6,938 nt of DNA. Source: Eubacterium sp. Lineage in GTDB: Bacteria > Bacillota > Clostridia > Lachnospirales > Lachnospiraceae. The stretch lies in assembly GCA_017616955.1 (NCBI GenBank), contig JAFZXD010000024.1, positions 1-6,938 of the forward strand, written 5' to 3'. Of this stretch, positions 1 through 6,200 are shown piece by piece. The notes beneath the pieces were generated by a model. The model was given only the letters and a program-made list of their open reading frames with translations, made no database searches and had not been told where the DNA came from. The stretch's first letter is position 1, and the number at the start of each line of letters is the position of its first letter. Made by a program: the position numbers and the translations under genes.

Positions 1-237
<237 letters not shown>

Positions 238-251
238 AAAGAGGAGAAAAA

Positions 252-638
252 ATGGAGATAAAACCTTTAAATGATAACGAAGGTATACAGATAGTTAAGG
301 ATTCTGCTGATGAGATTGAACTTAAGGCAACTACGGATATTAAGAGAATAATCCTTTTCAATGATTATTATGATGGAAATTGGGAAATCTATATAGATGG
401 AGTAAAGTCCAAAATGTTCCGAGCTAATTATCTTTTTAACGGAGCAGTTGTAGATCCCGGAAGTCATGACATAAAAATAGTATATGATTCATCAAAGATT
501 AAGATAAGTATTGTTATCACAATTGTAACGGCAACACTGATTATTTTTTGCATTATCATATCTTCTGTTATGGCAATAAAGAGGAAAAAAACGGAAGATG
601 AAGAAAAATCCGAGATGAATGAGGTTGGAGAGAACTAA
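252..638 (+). CDS. small membrane protein resembling an isolated YfhO C-terminal domain
   Basis: This 128-residue protein has a hydrophilic part at about residues 1-83, one membrane segment at about 85-109 (rich in I, V and T), and a basic stop-transfer stretch KRKK followed by an acidic tail. The segment from about residue 33 to 78 (ILFNDYYDGNWEIYIDG, then RANYLFNGAVVDPGSHDIKIVY) matches the pattern I know from the C-terminal end of YfhO-family proteins: 'YYpGW..yvDG', 'raNyaF.gv.vp.G.H.i...Y', then a final membrane helix. Full YfhO proteins are several times longer, with many membrane segments, and in Bacillus subtilis YfhO takes part in lipoteichoic acid glycosylation. Here the polytopic part is absent. 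The gene has its own strong SD (GAGGAG, 241-246), and the pyruvyl transferase gene starts one base after its stop. No signal peptide is evident, so topology is uncertain: YfhO-like placement would put residues 1-83 outside. The domain resemblance is from memory of the family, and the function is unknown. Confidence 0.8.
   Translation: MEIKPLNDNEGIQIVKDSADEIELKATTDIKRIILFNDYYDGNWEIYIDGVKSKMFRANYLFNGAVVDPGSHDIKIVYDSSKIKISIVITIVTATLIIFCIIISSVMAIKRKKTEDEEKSEMNEVGEN
627..632 (+). promoter_or_regulatory. Shine-Dalgarno site that sets the pyruvyl transferase start
   Basis: GGAGAG lies inside the last codons of the preceding gene, 7 bases before the ATG at 640. It supports ATG 640 over the in-frame ATG at 619, which has no comparable site upstream and would overlap the preceding gene by 20 bases. 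Starting at 640 also puts the conserved beta-strand and GNKG motif of the family at the usual distance from the N-terminus. Confidence 0.7.
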
Positions 639-639
639 G

Positions 640-1905
640 ATGAGAGACGTTGTTATTGCAATTACGGCTGCGAGCTATAGTGGAAATAAGGGAGCGGCTG
701 CGATGCTGCAGAGTTCCATAAGACAGCTTCATAATAAATATGGTCAGAGGTTGAAAATCAATCTGATGTCAGTCTATCCGAAGGGCGATAAAGAACAGGT
801 TCCTTGGGATTTTGTAAATATAGTATCGTGTAAGCCTGAGCAGCTTCTGTTTGTTGCTTTTCCGCTTTCTATTCTTTATTGGCTTTTCAGATGGTGCCCT
901 CCTATCAGATGGCTCCTTCTGAAGAATAAGATTCTCAAGGCTTACAAAAATACAGATGTAGTTCTTGATGAAGCGGGAATCTCTTTTGTAGATAGTCGTG
1001 GATTTGTAATGAATACATATGCGTTTGTATGTGCGGCTGTGCCACTTATGATGGGAGTTTCTGTGGTTAAGTATTCACAGGCATTAGGAACTTTCAAAAA
1101 CCCCTGGAATCGTTTCCTTGCAAAGTGGATTCTTCCGAAACTTTCTCTCATATGTGCAAGAGGACAGATTACTTATGATAATCTTGCCGGAATTGGAATA
1201 AAGGATAATGTAAAGCTCTGTGCGGATGGAGCTTTTACTATGGAAGATGAACCTGCTGCCAGAGAAATGGTTGATAAGGTTAAAGCTGAAGACGATTTCT
1301 ATTCAGATGCCGATGAGAAGCTTGTTGGCCTTTCACTCAGTAGTGTTGTTGAGAAGAAATGTACTAAGCTTGGTATTGATTATGCTGAAATAATGGCTGA
1401 CTTTATCAGATGGCTTAATAGCGAAGGTTATAAGGTTCTGATAATAGCAAATGCGGCTCGTATTGAAAGTGAGAAAACAAGAAATAACGACTTGATGATC
1501 TGTGATAAAATATATGATTCTCTTGAAGATAAGTCTATGACCCGTTGGTATCATAAGGAAATGGATGCAGAAGAGATTCGTGAGTATATCGGTTCATGTC
1601 GCTTCCTCGTTGCTTCACGTTTTCATTCTATGATCGGGTCTCTTGAGAAGAAGGTTCCGGTTCTTCTTATCGGATGGAGCCACAAGTATAAGGAAGTTCT
1701 GGACTTCTTTGAGCTTGGACAGTATGCTATCGACTTTACAAAGCTTGATCTGGAAGATCTGAAGAATGCATTTGTTACATTTGTCGGAGACGAAGATACT
1801 ATCAGAGCTAATATGGATAAAAACTATGATGATGTAATGAAGTCTTCAAGACTTAATATAGAATATACCTCGGAAGTTATAGATAAAATCGTTAAAAATT
1901 CATAG
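640..1905 (+). CDS. polysaccharide pyruvyl transferase family protein
   Basis: From ATG 640 the protein has 421 residues. Features of the polysaccharide pyruvyl transferase family (CsaB/WcaK/AmsJ type) are visible in order. An N-terminal strand runs into GNKGAAAMLQSS (15-26), the family's 'GN.G..a.l' motif. YSQALGTFKNP (145-155) corresponds to the family's 'QsiGPf' region, followed by ICARGQITYDNL (171-182). Near the C-terminus are RFHSMIGSLEKKVPVLLIGWSHKYKEV (327-353), with the conserved RFHS and SHKY. Family members transfer pyruvate from phosphoenolpyruvate to sugars as a ketal, adding negative charge to exopolysaccharides or cell-wall polymers; some members carry out other transfers. The stretch where many members have a Gly-rich 'GGG' turn reads DEAGISFVDS (110-119) here. 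Residues about 68-95 are strongly hydrophobic and aromatic, suggesting membrane association. The gene begins one base after the preceding stop, which indicates translational coupling. Family is secure; the exact acceptor and whether pyruvate is the donor are unknown. Confidence 0.88.
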   Translation: MRDVVIAITAASYSGNKGAAAMLQSSIRQLHNKYGQRLKINLMSVYPKGDKEQVPWDFVNIVSCKPEQLLFVAFPLSILYWLFRWCPPIRWLLLKNKILKAYKNTDVVLDEAGISFVDSRGFVMNTYAFVCAAVPLMMGVSVVKYSQALGTFKNPWNRFLAKWILPKLSLICARGQITYDNLAGIGIKDNVKLCADGAFTMEDEPAAREMVDKVKAEDDFYSDADEKLVGLSLSSVVEKKCTKLGIDYAEIMADFIRWLNSEGYKVLIIANAARIESEKTRNNDLMICDKIYDSLEDKSMTRWYHKEMDAEEIREYIGSCRFLVASRFHSMIGSLEKKVPVLLIGWSHKYKEVLDFFELGQYAIDFTKLDLEDLKNAFVTFVGDEDTIRANMDKNYDDVMKSSRLNIEYTSEVIDKIVKNS

Positions 1906-1911
1906 CATTGA

Positions 1912-1929
1912 ATCTGTTACCTAACGGAT
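1912..1929 (+). repeat. short inverted repeat just upstream of the flippase-like gene
   Basis: ATCTGTT (1912-1918) and AACGGAT (1923-1929) can pair over 7 positions, one of them a U-G wobble, around a 4-base loop. The repeat fills most of the 37-base gap between the pyruvyl transferase and the next gene and ends 2 bases before the SD (AAGGAGG, 1932-1938). No T-run follows, so it does not look like an intrinsic terminator. It could slow mRNA decay or affect ribosome access, or be chance. Confidence 0.35.
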
Positions 1930-1942
1930 ACAAGGAGGAAAA

Positions 1943-3028
1943 ATGGAAGAAGAGCTTTTAGAAGAGAATAGATCTGATATAGATAATATTGAGAGTATAG
2001 AGAGTAATAACCCGGAACAGGAAACAGATGTTGTAGACGAGAAGAAAGCACGTAAGAAAAAAATCAAGAGAATAATCAAGATTCTGTTCCTGGTAGTTGT
2101 AGCTGTTTTTCTAGTGCGATATTTTTACAAGAACAAAGAAGACTTTGCAAAAATAGACTTGTCTCGAATTAATATTCGTGTCTTTCTTATAGCGGTTCTT
2201 ATACATTTTGTGTATAAGACGATGCAGGCGTCTCTTTGGCACTATATTACATATCTGAACGGATGTTCTATCAAGTGGTGGGATGCCGTTGTAGCTTATC
2301 TTATATCGATACTTGGAAAGTATATTCCGGGAAAGGTTTTTATGCTTCTTGCCAGAATACCCGCTTATGAGGAAGAGGGTAAGTCAGTAGCAAAGGTATC
2401 TGTGTCTTTCCTGATAGAAAATATATGTACACTTTTAGGTGCGGCATTTCTGTTTATAATATCGCTGTTTTTCATCCCATCGAATGTATTTAATGAGATG
2501 TCTGCTCAGTATGAAAAGTATAAATGGGCAGTTCTGATAGTGATCGTTCTGTTCTTTATCTGTATCCATCCGGCAATCATTAACTTCTTCCTTGATATAT
2601 TACAGAAGTTGACTAAAAAGGATAACCTTAAGATACCTATGACATACCCACAGATGCTTAAGGTGGTAGTTTTGTTTATACTTAACTGGATGGTACTTGG
2701 AGTTGGTTACTATTTGGTGGTATATGCATTATATCCGATTGGTCTGGAATATATGCTATATGTGGGTGGCGTGTTTGGTCTGGCTGTTATGGCTGGAATA
2801 CTCGCTTTATTTGCTCCTTCAGGCGGAGGAGTCAGAGAAGCGGTTATGATTGCGCTGCTTATACCTATCATACCGGAAGACAATGCTGCAGAATATGCAG
2901 TTGTAATATCTCTTGTTGCAAGACTTTGGATGACAGTATCCAAGTTTTCTGTAATAGGATTAGGATATTTTGCTGATATTATTAAAAAGAAGATAAAAAA
3001 AATAAAAGTTAAAAAGGTGACGGAATAG
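1943..3028 (+). CDS. YbhN/LPG-synthase-TM family (flippase-like) integral membrane protein
   Basis: This 361-residue polytopic protein has an acidic N-terminal extension (about residues 1-33), a basic patch (KKARKKKIKR, 34-43), then hydrophobic segments at roughly 43-60, 79-96, 116-138, 155-177, 194-214, 238-262, 268-290 and 317-345. Two family signatures stand out: LGKYIPGKVF (124-133) and PSGGGVREAVMIALL (292-306), the counterpart of the 'P.G.GvrE' motif seen in the membrane part of MprF and in YbhN/AglD-type proteins. The soluble aminoacyl-transfer domain of MprF is missing, so it is not a complete lysylphosphatidylglycerol synthase. Proteins of this type in glycan clusters are usually inferred to handle or flip lipid-linked intermediates, but the activity is rarely proven. 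The start is well supported by AAGGAGG at 1932-1938, 4 bases before the ATG. The TAG stop abuts the ATG of the next gene, which implies coupling. Confidence 0.87.
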   Translation: MEEELLEENRSDIDNIESIESNNPEQETDVVDEKKARKKKIKRIIKILFLVVVAVFLVRYFYKNKEDFAKIDLSRINIRVFLIAVLIHFVYKTMQASLWHYITYLNGCSIKWWDAVVAYLISILGKYIPGKVFMLLARIPAYEEEGKSVAKVSVSFLIENICTLLGAAFLFIISLFFIPSNVFNEMSAQYEKYKWAVLIVIVLFFICIHPAIINFFLDILQKLTKKDNLKIPMTYPQMLKVVVLFILNWMVLGVGYYLVVYALYPIGLEYMLYVGGVFGLAVMAGILALFAPSGGGVREAVMIALLIPIIPEDNAAEYAVVISLVARLWMTVSKFSVIGLGYFADIIKKKIKKIKVKKVTE

Positions 3029-3769
3029 ATGAATATAGCAGTAATCTTTGCCGGAGGTATAGGACAGAGAATGAAGTCCAAAGGACTTCCGAAACAGTTC
3101 CTGTCTGTACACAGCAAGCCTATAATTATTCATACCCTGGAGCATTTTCAGAATTCTGAATATATAGATGCAATCTGTATCTCTTGTGTACCGGAGTGGA
3201 TAGATTATCTGAAGGGACTTCTGAATCAGTATAATATCACTAAGGTAAAGGATATAGTACCGGGTGGTGAAACCGGGCAGATGTCTATAGTAAATGGACT
3301 CAGAGCTGCCGATAAATGGGCTAAAACATGTGAGAGTGACCGACACATTGTTCTTATTCATGACGGTGTTCGTCCGCTCATAGATGAAAAACTTATCAAG
3401 AACTGTATTGATTCGGTTAAGAAGTATGGTTCGGCTATCACGAGCGTCGCTGTTAAAGAAACGGTTTTGATGGTTAAGGACAGCGATACGGATGAGATAG
3501 ATTATATCCCGAATCGTGCAAATACAAGACTTGCCAGAGCACCTCAGTGTTTCTGGCTTGATGAGATTTTAGAAGCTGAAGAAGAAGAAATCGCCAAGGG
3601 AAATATCAACTATATAGATTCCTGCAGTCTGATGCAGACAAAAGGTCTTAAGATGCATCTGGTTGACGGACCTATGGAGAATATCAAGGTTACAACACCT
3701 GATGATTTCTATAGTATGAGAGCACTTCTTGATGCGAAGGAAAATGCTCAAATCTATGGTGAAGATTAA
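3029..3769 (+). CDS. IspD/TarI family cytidylyltransferase, copy 1 (divergent motifs)
   Basis: This 246-residue protein has the nucleotidyltransferase fold of the IspD/TarI family, which transfers CMP from CTP to a phosphate such as ribitol 5-phosphate (TarI) or methylerythritol 4-phosphate (IspD). Visible motifs: the P-loop-like FAGGIGQRM (7-15), PKQF (21-24) with the catalytic-type lysine, HTLEHFQN (35-42), HDGVRPLI (111-118), and ENIKVTTPDD (217-226) carrying the second conserved lysine (K220). Length is normal for TarI (about 240). Two places deviate: HDG instead of the usual HDA, and RAPQ (170-173) instead of TPQ. The neighbours are cell-surface glycan genes and a second copy lies at 6201, so a polyol-phosphate cytidylyltransferase making a CDP-linked donor is more likely than isoprenoid synthesis. 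The substrate cannot be read from sequence. The ATG directly follows the previous stop; AAGGTG (3014-3019) is a plausible SD within the upstream gene. Confidence 0.88.
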   Translation: MNIAVIFAGGIGQRMKSKGLPKQFLSVHSKPIIIHTLEHFQNSEYIDAICISCVPEWIDYLKGLLNQYNITKVKDIVPGGETGQMSIVNGLRAADKWAKTCESDRHIVLIHDGVRPLIDEKLIKNCIDSVKKYGSAITSVAVKETVLMVKDSDTDEIDYIPNRANTRLARAPQCFWLDEILEAEEEEIAKGNINYIDSCSLMQTKGLKMHLVDGPMENIKVTTPDDFYSMRALLDAKENAQIYGED

Positions 3770-3784
3770 AAAGATGACATATAC

Positions 3785-3788
3785 GGAG
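3785..3788 (+). promoter_or_regulatory. probable Shine-Dalgarno site before the DUF4422 gene
   Basis: GGAG lies 14 bases before ATG 3803, a longer spacing than usual. An in-frame GTG at 3788-3790 overlaps this GGAG and has no SD of its own, so ATG 3803 is preferred, but the long spacing leaves the choice open. The GTG start would add only five residues (MNKII). Confidence 0.4.
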
Positions 3789-3802
3789 TGAATAAGATTA
3801 TT

Positions 3803-4753
3803 ATGGCTAATTCAAATGATAACAGATTTATTAATTCGGATTACGGACGTAAGTCAAAAGTATGGCTCGTAGTTGCAACACATAAGGCTTTTCCTATGCC
3901 GACCGATAAGATGTATATTCCTCTTCATGTAGGGGCAGAAGGAAAGATAAATGAGGATGGAACTCCTCTGGATCTTGGATATCAGAAGGATAATACCGGA
4001 GAAAATATCTCTGCAAGAAATCCTCAGTTCTGCGAACTGACAGGTTTGTACTGGGCATGGAAGAATCTTGATGCGGACTATATTGGTCTTGTTCATTACA
4101 GAAGATATTTTCAGAGTACGGCAGCTCCGTCGGGTGCGAGAACAGGCGTATATAATGCCGTAAGGGGACTTGATGAAAATACAGACAAGTGGATGGCTTC
4201 CAGGTTTAATCAGATCCTTACTTATAAGCAGCTTCGTCCGTTACTTGATAAATATAAAGTTATAGTGCCGAAGAAGAGACATTACTATATTGAAACTCTT
4301 CATCAGCATTATGAACATAATCATTATATTAAAGAGCTTGATACCGCAAGGGATATCATGCTTGAGAAATATCCTGAGTATGCTGCTGCATATGATAAGG
4401 CAATCAATCGTACCTGGGGATATATGTTCAATATGATGATACTCGACAAGAAGCTTATGGATGAATATTGTACATGGCTTTTTGATATACTGTTCGAGTT
4501 ATCGGAGAGAATGGAAAATGCGGCATCTGATCTGGGACGTGAATTAACAGGTTTCGAAAATCGTTTCCCGGGAAGAGTCAGCGAGAGGATATTCAATGTA
4601 TGGCTTGAGCATCAGCTGGAGACAGGACGTGTTAAACCAAGTGAGATAAAAGAGATCCCATTTATGTATATGGAGAAGATAAATCTTTTGAATAAGGGAG
4701 TTACGTTCCTTAGGGCTAAGTTCACAGGAAAGAAGCCGGAGAAGAGTTTCTAG
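3803..4753 (+). CDS. DUF4422 domain protein, putative glycosyltransferase
   Basis: From ATG 3803 the protein has 316 residues (321 if the GTG at 3788 is used). It carries the recognisable DUF4422 pattern: VWLVVATHKAFPMP (20-33), YIPLHVGAE (38-46), DNTGENIS (63-70), NPQFCELTGLYWAWKN (73-88), YIGLVHYRRYF (93-103), a middle YKVIVPKKRHYYIETLHQHY (151-170), WGYMFNMMI (205-213) and RVSERIFNVWL (258-268). Proteins with this domain are common in capsule and exopolysaccharide clusters and are generally treated as glycosyltransferases; the donor and acceptor are not known here. There is no signal peptide or clear membrane segment, so it should act on the cytoplasmic side. The C-terminal tail is basic (RAKFTGKKPEK), which could favour contact with the membrane. 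It follows the first cytidylyltransferase by about 33 bases and is the last gene before an internal promoter. Domain call is strong, function inferred. Confidence 0.88.
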   Translation: MANSNDNRFINSDYGRKSKVWLVVATHKAFPMPTDKMYIPLHVGAEGKINEDGTPLDLGYQKDNTGENISARNPQFCELTGLYWAWKNLDADYIGLVHYRRYFQSTAAPSGARTGVYNAVRGLDENTDKWMASRFNQILTYKQLRPLLDKYKVIVPKKRHYYIETLHQHYEHNHYIKELDTARDIMLEKYPEYAAAYDKAINRTWGYMFNMMILDKKLMDEYCTWLFDILFELSERMENAASDLGRELTGFENRFPGRVSERIFNVWLEHQLETGRVKPSEIKEIPFMYMEKINLLNKGVTFLRAKFTGKKPEKSF

Positions 4754-4769
4754 TACTCGGTCCCGTAGT

Positions 4770-4798
4770 TTGACAAAGAAGGACTGATATACTAAAAT
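4770..4798 (+). promoter_or_regulatory. housekeeping sigma-factor-type promoter upstream of the Wzz-like gene
   Basis: TTGACA (4770-4775) matches the -35 consensus exactly. After a 17-base spacer, TAAAAT (4793-4798) matches the -10 consensus TATAAT at five of six bases. It lies in the largest gap of the window (4754-4856). Transcription would start near 4805, leaving a leader of about 50 bases before the TTG start codon. It would allow the Wzz-like gene and downstream genes to be expressed apart from the upstream operon. No convincing terminator precedes it, so read-through is also likely. Confidence 0.7.
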
Positions 4799-4840
4799 TA
4801 TGAAGATTGCGAAAGGATATATACAGTAGCAGTACGGAAA

Positions 4841-4846
4841 GGAAGG
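4841..4846 (+). promoter_or_regulatory. Shine-Dalgarno site supporting a TTG start
   Basis: GGAAGG (within AAGGAAGG, 4839-4846) lies 10 bases before the TTG at 4857. The first in-frame ATG is 46 codons further on and would delete the first membrane helix, so the TTG start is favoured. Confidence 0.65.
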
Positions 4847-4856
4847 TTTTACTAAA

Positions 4857-6125
4857 TTGGAAGTAAAGGAAAGGGTAATAGATCTTAGACAATATTTTCT
4901 GTTTGTCTGGGAGAATGCTATAGTATTTATATTAGTGGTTTTGGCTTTTGTTTTTGGAATGGCAGGTTATAGCTATAAAAAACAAAAGAACGGAATGGAT
5001 TTTGTTGCAGAAGAGAAAACAAATCTGTCTGCAGTCATATCTCAGAATCATGATGCATTTTACGGAATAAACAGTAAAGGTAAATTCACAGATGCAGATC
5101 AGCCTGATAACACATTCAATTCAAGCGCAAGACTTTTTGTGGATTTTGATTACAGTAGTATTGAGAATAACAGTAACCTTGACTTTACTCAGATGACTAC
5201 TAAAGTTCAGCAGGATGCTATGCTTCTTTTAGTAAGTGATACAGCATTGAATAAAGTGATAAATGACTTAAAGCTGAATGAATACGATGATATGAAGAAC
5301 CTTACTACAGATGATTTAAAGTGGATGATCAACAGGAACTTCCTTGGAGTTAATATATTCCAGATTGTAGTAACAGATGTTGATCCGGAAAGAGCTCATC
5401 TTATTGCGGATGCTGTTGTAAAAGAGTTTTTTGAGTCTTCAAAATCATTTAAGACAATAAGCAAAGTTGAGATGATCGACAGTGCGAGTGTTCCTAAGCC
5501 GGGGCTGGAAAATAAGGTTATCCCGGGCGCTGTTGATAAGAAGAAGCTTTTAAAATATGCAATAGTGGGATGCGCCGGAGGTGTGTTCCTTATGGCGGTG
5601 ATCCTGCTTATTATCTATATATTTAAAGATGCAGTTCGTACTGCAATAGATCTTGCATTTGCAGATTTAAAGCTTTTTGGATCAGTATCTCGTAAAGAAG
5701 CGACTAAGAAAGAATCATATAGAAGAATTGCATATAATATAGCTCTTGCAGATAATAAACAGGTTCTTGTAGTTGTACCGACAGATTCAAAGTCAGAAGA
5801 TGATGCATTCGTTTCAGGAGTTGAAGAAGTTCTTAAAACAACTGGAAAAACTGTTGGTATAGTATCCGGTGAAGATACAGACTCTGCTACTTTAGTTAAG
5901 AGTGTTGAGAATGCAAAGAACAGTAATGATATAGTTATCATATCTGTCAGAAATATAAGAGATTATGCAGATGCCACACTTGCAGCAGTAAATGCTGATA
6001 AGGCTCTGATTTTTGCAACTTTCGGAAAAACACGAATGAAAGACCTTATATATGCTAAGAGTGAGCTGGATAAGACAGGAACTCCTATTCTGGGAGCTGT
6101 TCTGAATCAGGCTAGATATATATAA
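4857..6125 (+). CDS. Wzz-type chain-length/export protein fused to a degenerate BY-kinase-like domain
   Basis: This 422-residue protein starts at TTG. Residues 1-20 (KERVIDLRQYFLFVWEN) and membrane helix 1 (about 21-38) match the N-terminus of Wzz/CapA polysaccharide co-polymerases. An extracytoplasmic region follows (about 39-231), including VTDVDPERAHLIADAVVKEF (172-191) and a Pro-containing stretch before helix 2 (MIDSASVPKPG), then membrane helix 2 (about 232-256). The cytoplasmic part (257-422) follows the order of BY-kinase (CapB/Wzc C-terminal) domains: KESYRRIAYNIA (285-296, like 'EayR.LRTNi'), strand VLVVVP (303-308), TGKTVGIVSGE (329-339), NDIVIISV (357-364) and an end like 'G.VLN' (ILGAVLNQ, 411-418). 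The nucleotide-binding elements are missing: no GEGKT Walker A after strand 1 (TDSKSEDDAF instead), no DxD Walker A', no Walker B Asp-Thr-Pro-Pro, and no C-terminal tyrosine cluster (the protein ends ARYI). It probably regulates polymer length or export without kinase activity. The Wzz part is firm; the pseudo-kinase reading is inference from order and spacing. Confidence 0.82.
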   Translation: MEVKERVIDLRQYFLFVWENAIVFILVVLAFVFGMAGYSYKKQKNGMDFVAEEKTNLSAVISQNHDAFYGINSKGKFTDADQPDNTFNSSARLFVDFDYSSIENNSNLDFTQMTTKVQQDAMLLLVSDTALNKVINDLKLNEYDDMKNLTTDDLKWMINRNFLGVNIFQIVVTDVDPERAHLIADAVVKEFFESSKSFKTISKVEMIDSASVPKPGLENKVIPGAVDKKKLLKYAIVGCAGGVFLMAVILLIIYIFKDAVRTAIDLAFADLKLFGSVSRKEATKKESYRRIAYNIALADNKQVLVVVPTDSKSEDDAFVSGVEEVLKTTGKTVGIVSGEDTDSATLVKSVENAKNSNDIVIISVRNIRDYADATLAAVNADKALIFATFGKTRMKDLIYAKSELDKTGTPILGAVLNQARYI

Positions 6126-6127
6126 AA

Positions 6128-6145
6128 GTTACTGTGAATAGTAAC
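6128..6145 (+). repeat. short inverted repeat after the Wzz-like gene
   Basis: GTTACT (6128-6133) and AGTAAC (6140-6145) are perfect inverted repeats of 6 bases around a 6-base loop, starting 3 bases after the stop codon. The stem is short and AT-rich and no T-run follows, so termination there would be weak at best. It could mark a 3' mRNA end or be chance. Confidence 0.3.
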
Positions 6146-6146
6146 G

Positions 6147-6152
6147 TATAAT
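6147..6152 (+). promoter_or_regulatory. possible -10 element before the second cytidylyltransferase gene
   Basis: A perfect TATAAT lies in the 75-base gap ahead of the gene at 6201. No good -35 is found 16-18 bases upstream (the sequence there is AAAAGT-like), and there is no extended TG motif. In such AT-rich DNA this may be chance; at most it is a weak or activator-dependent promoter. Confidence 0.2.
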
Positions 6153-6200
6153 CTGTAATAAATCTAATATAAATCATAATATAAAGGATTATATAAAAAG

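Noticed and set aside
252..638. Reading the YfhO-like gene as a pseudogene fragment
   Set aside because: It has a clean start, a strong SD, no internal stop, and coupling to the next gene; the upstream sequence is intact ahcY rather than a decayed YfhO body.
619..639. Upstream in-frame ATG that would lengthen the pyruvyl transferase by 7 residues
   Set aside because: It overlaps the preceding gene, has no SD, and the GGAGAG at 627-632 is well placed for ATG 640.
2710..3361. Minus-strand open frames of about 130 codons across the flippase/cytidylyltransferase junction
   Set aside because: They are opposite well-supported genes, span the junction, lack SD sites and show no recognisable domain; they are shadows.
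4754..4770. Possible terminator stem after the DUF4422 gene (ACT...AGT around CGGTCCCG)
   Set aside because: Pairing is short and interrupted and no T-run follows; it does not meet the look of an intrinsic terminator.
4800..4829. Nine-codon open frame (ATG to TAG) in the leader of the Wzz-like gene
   Set aside because: No SD precedes it and the predicted transcription start (about 4805) lies downstream of its ATG, so it is unlikely to be translated from that promoter.
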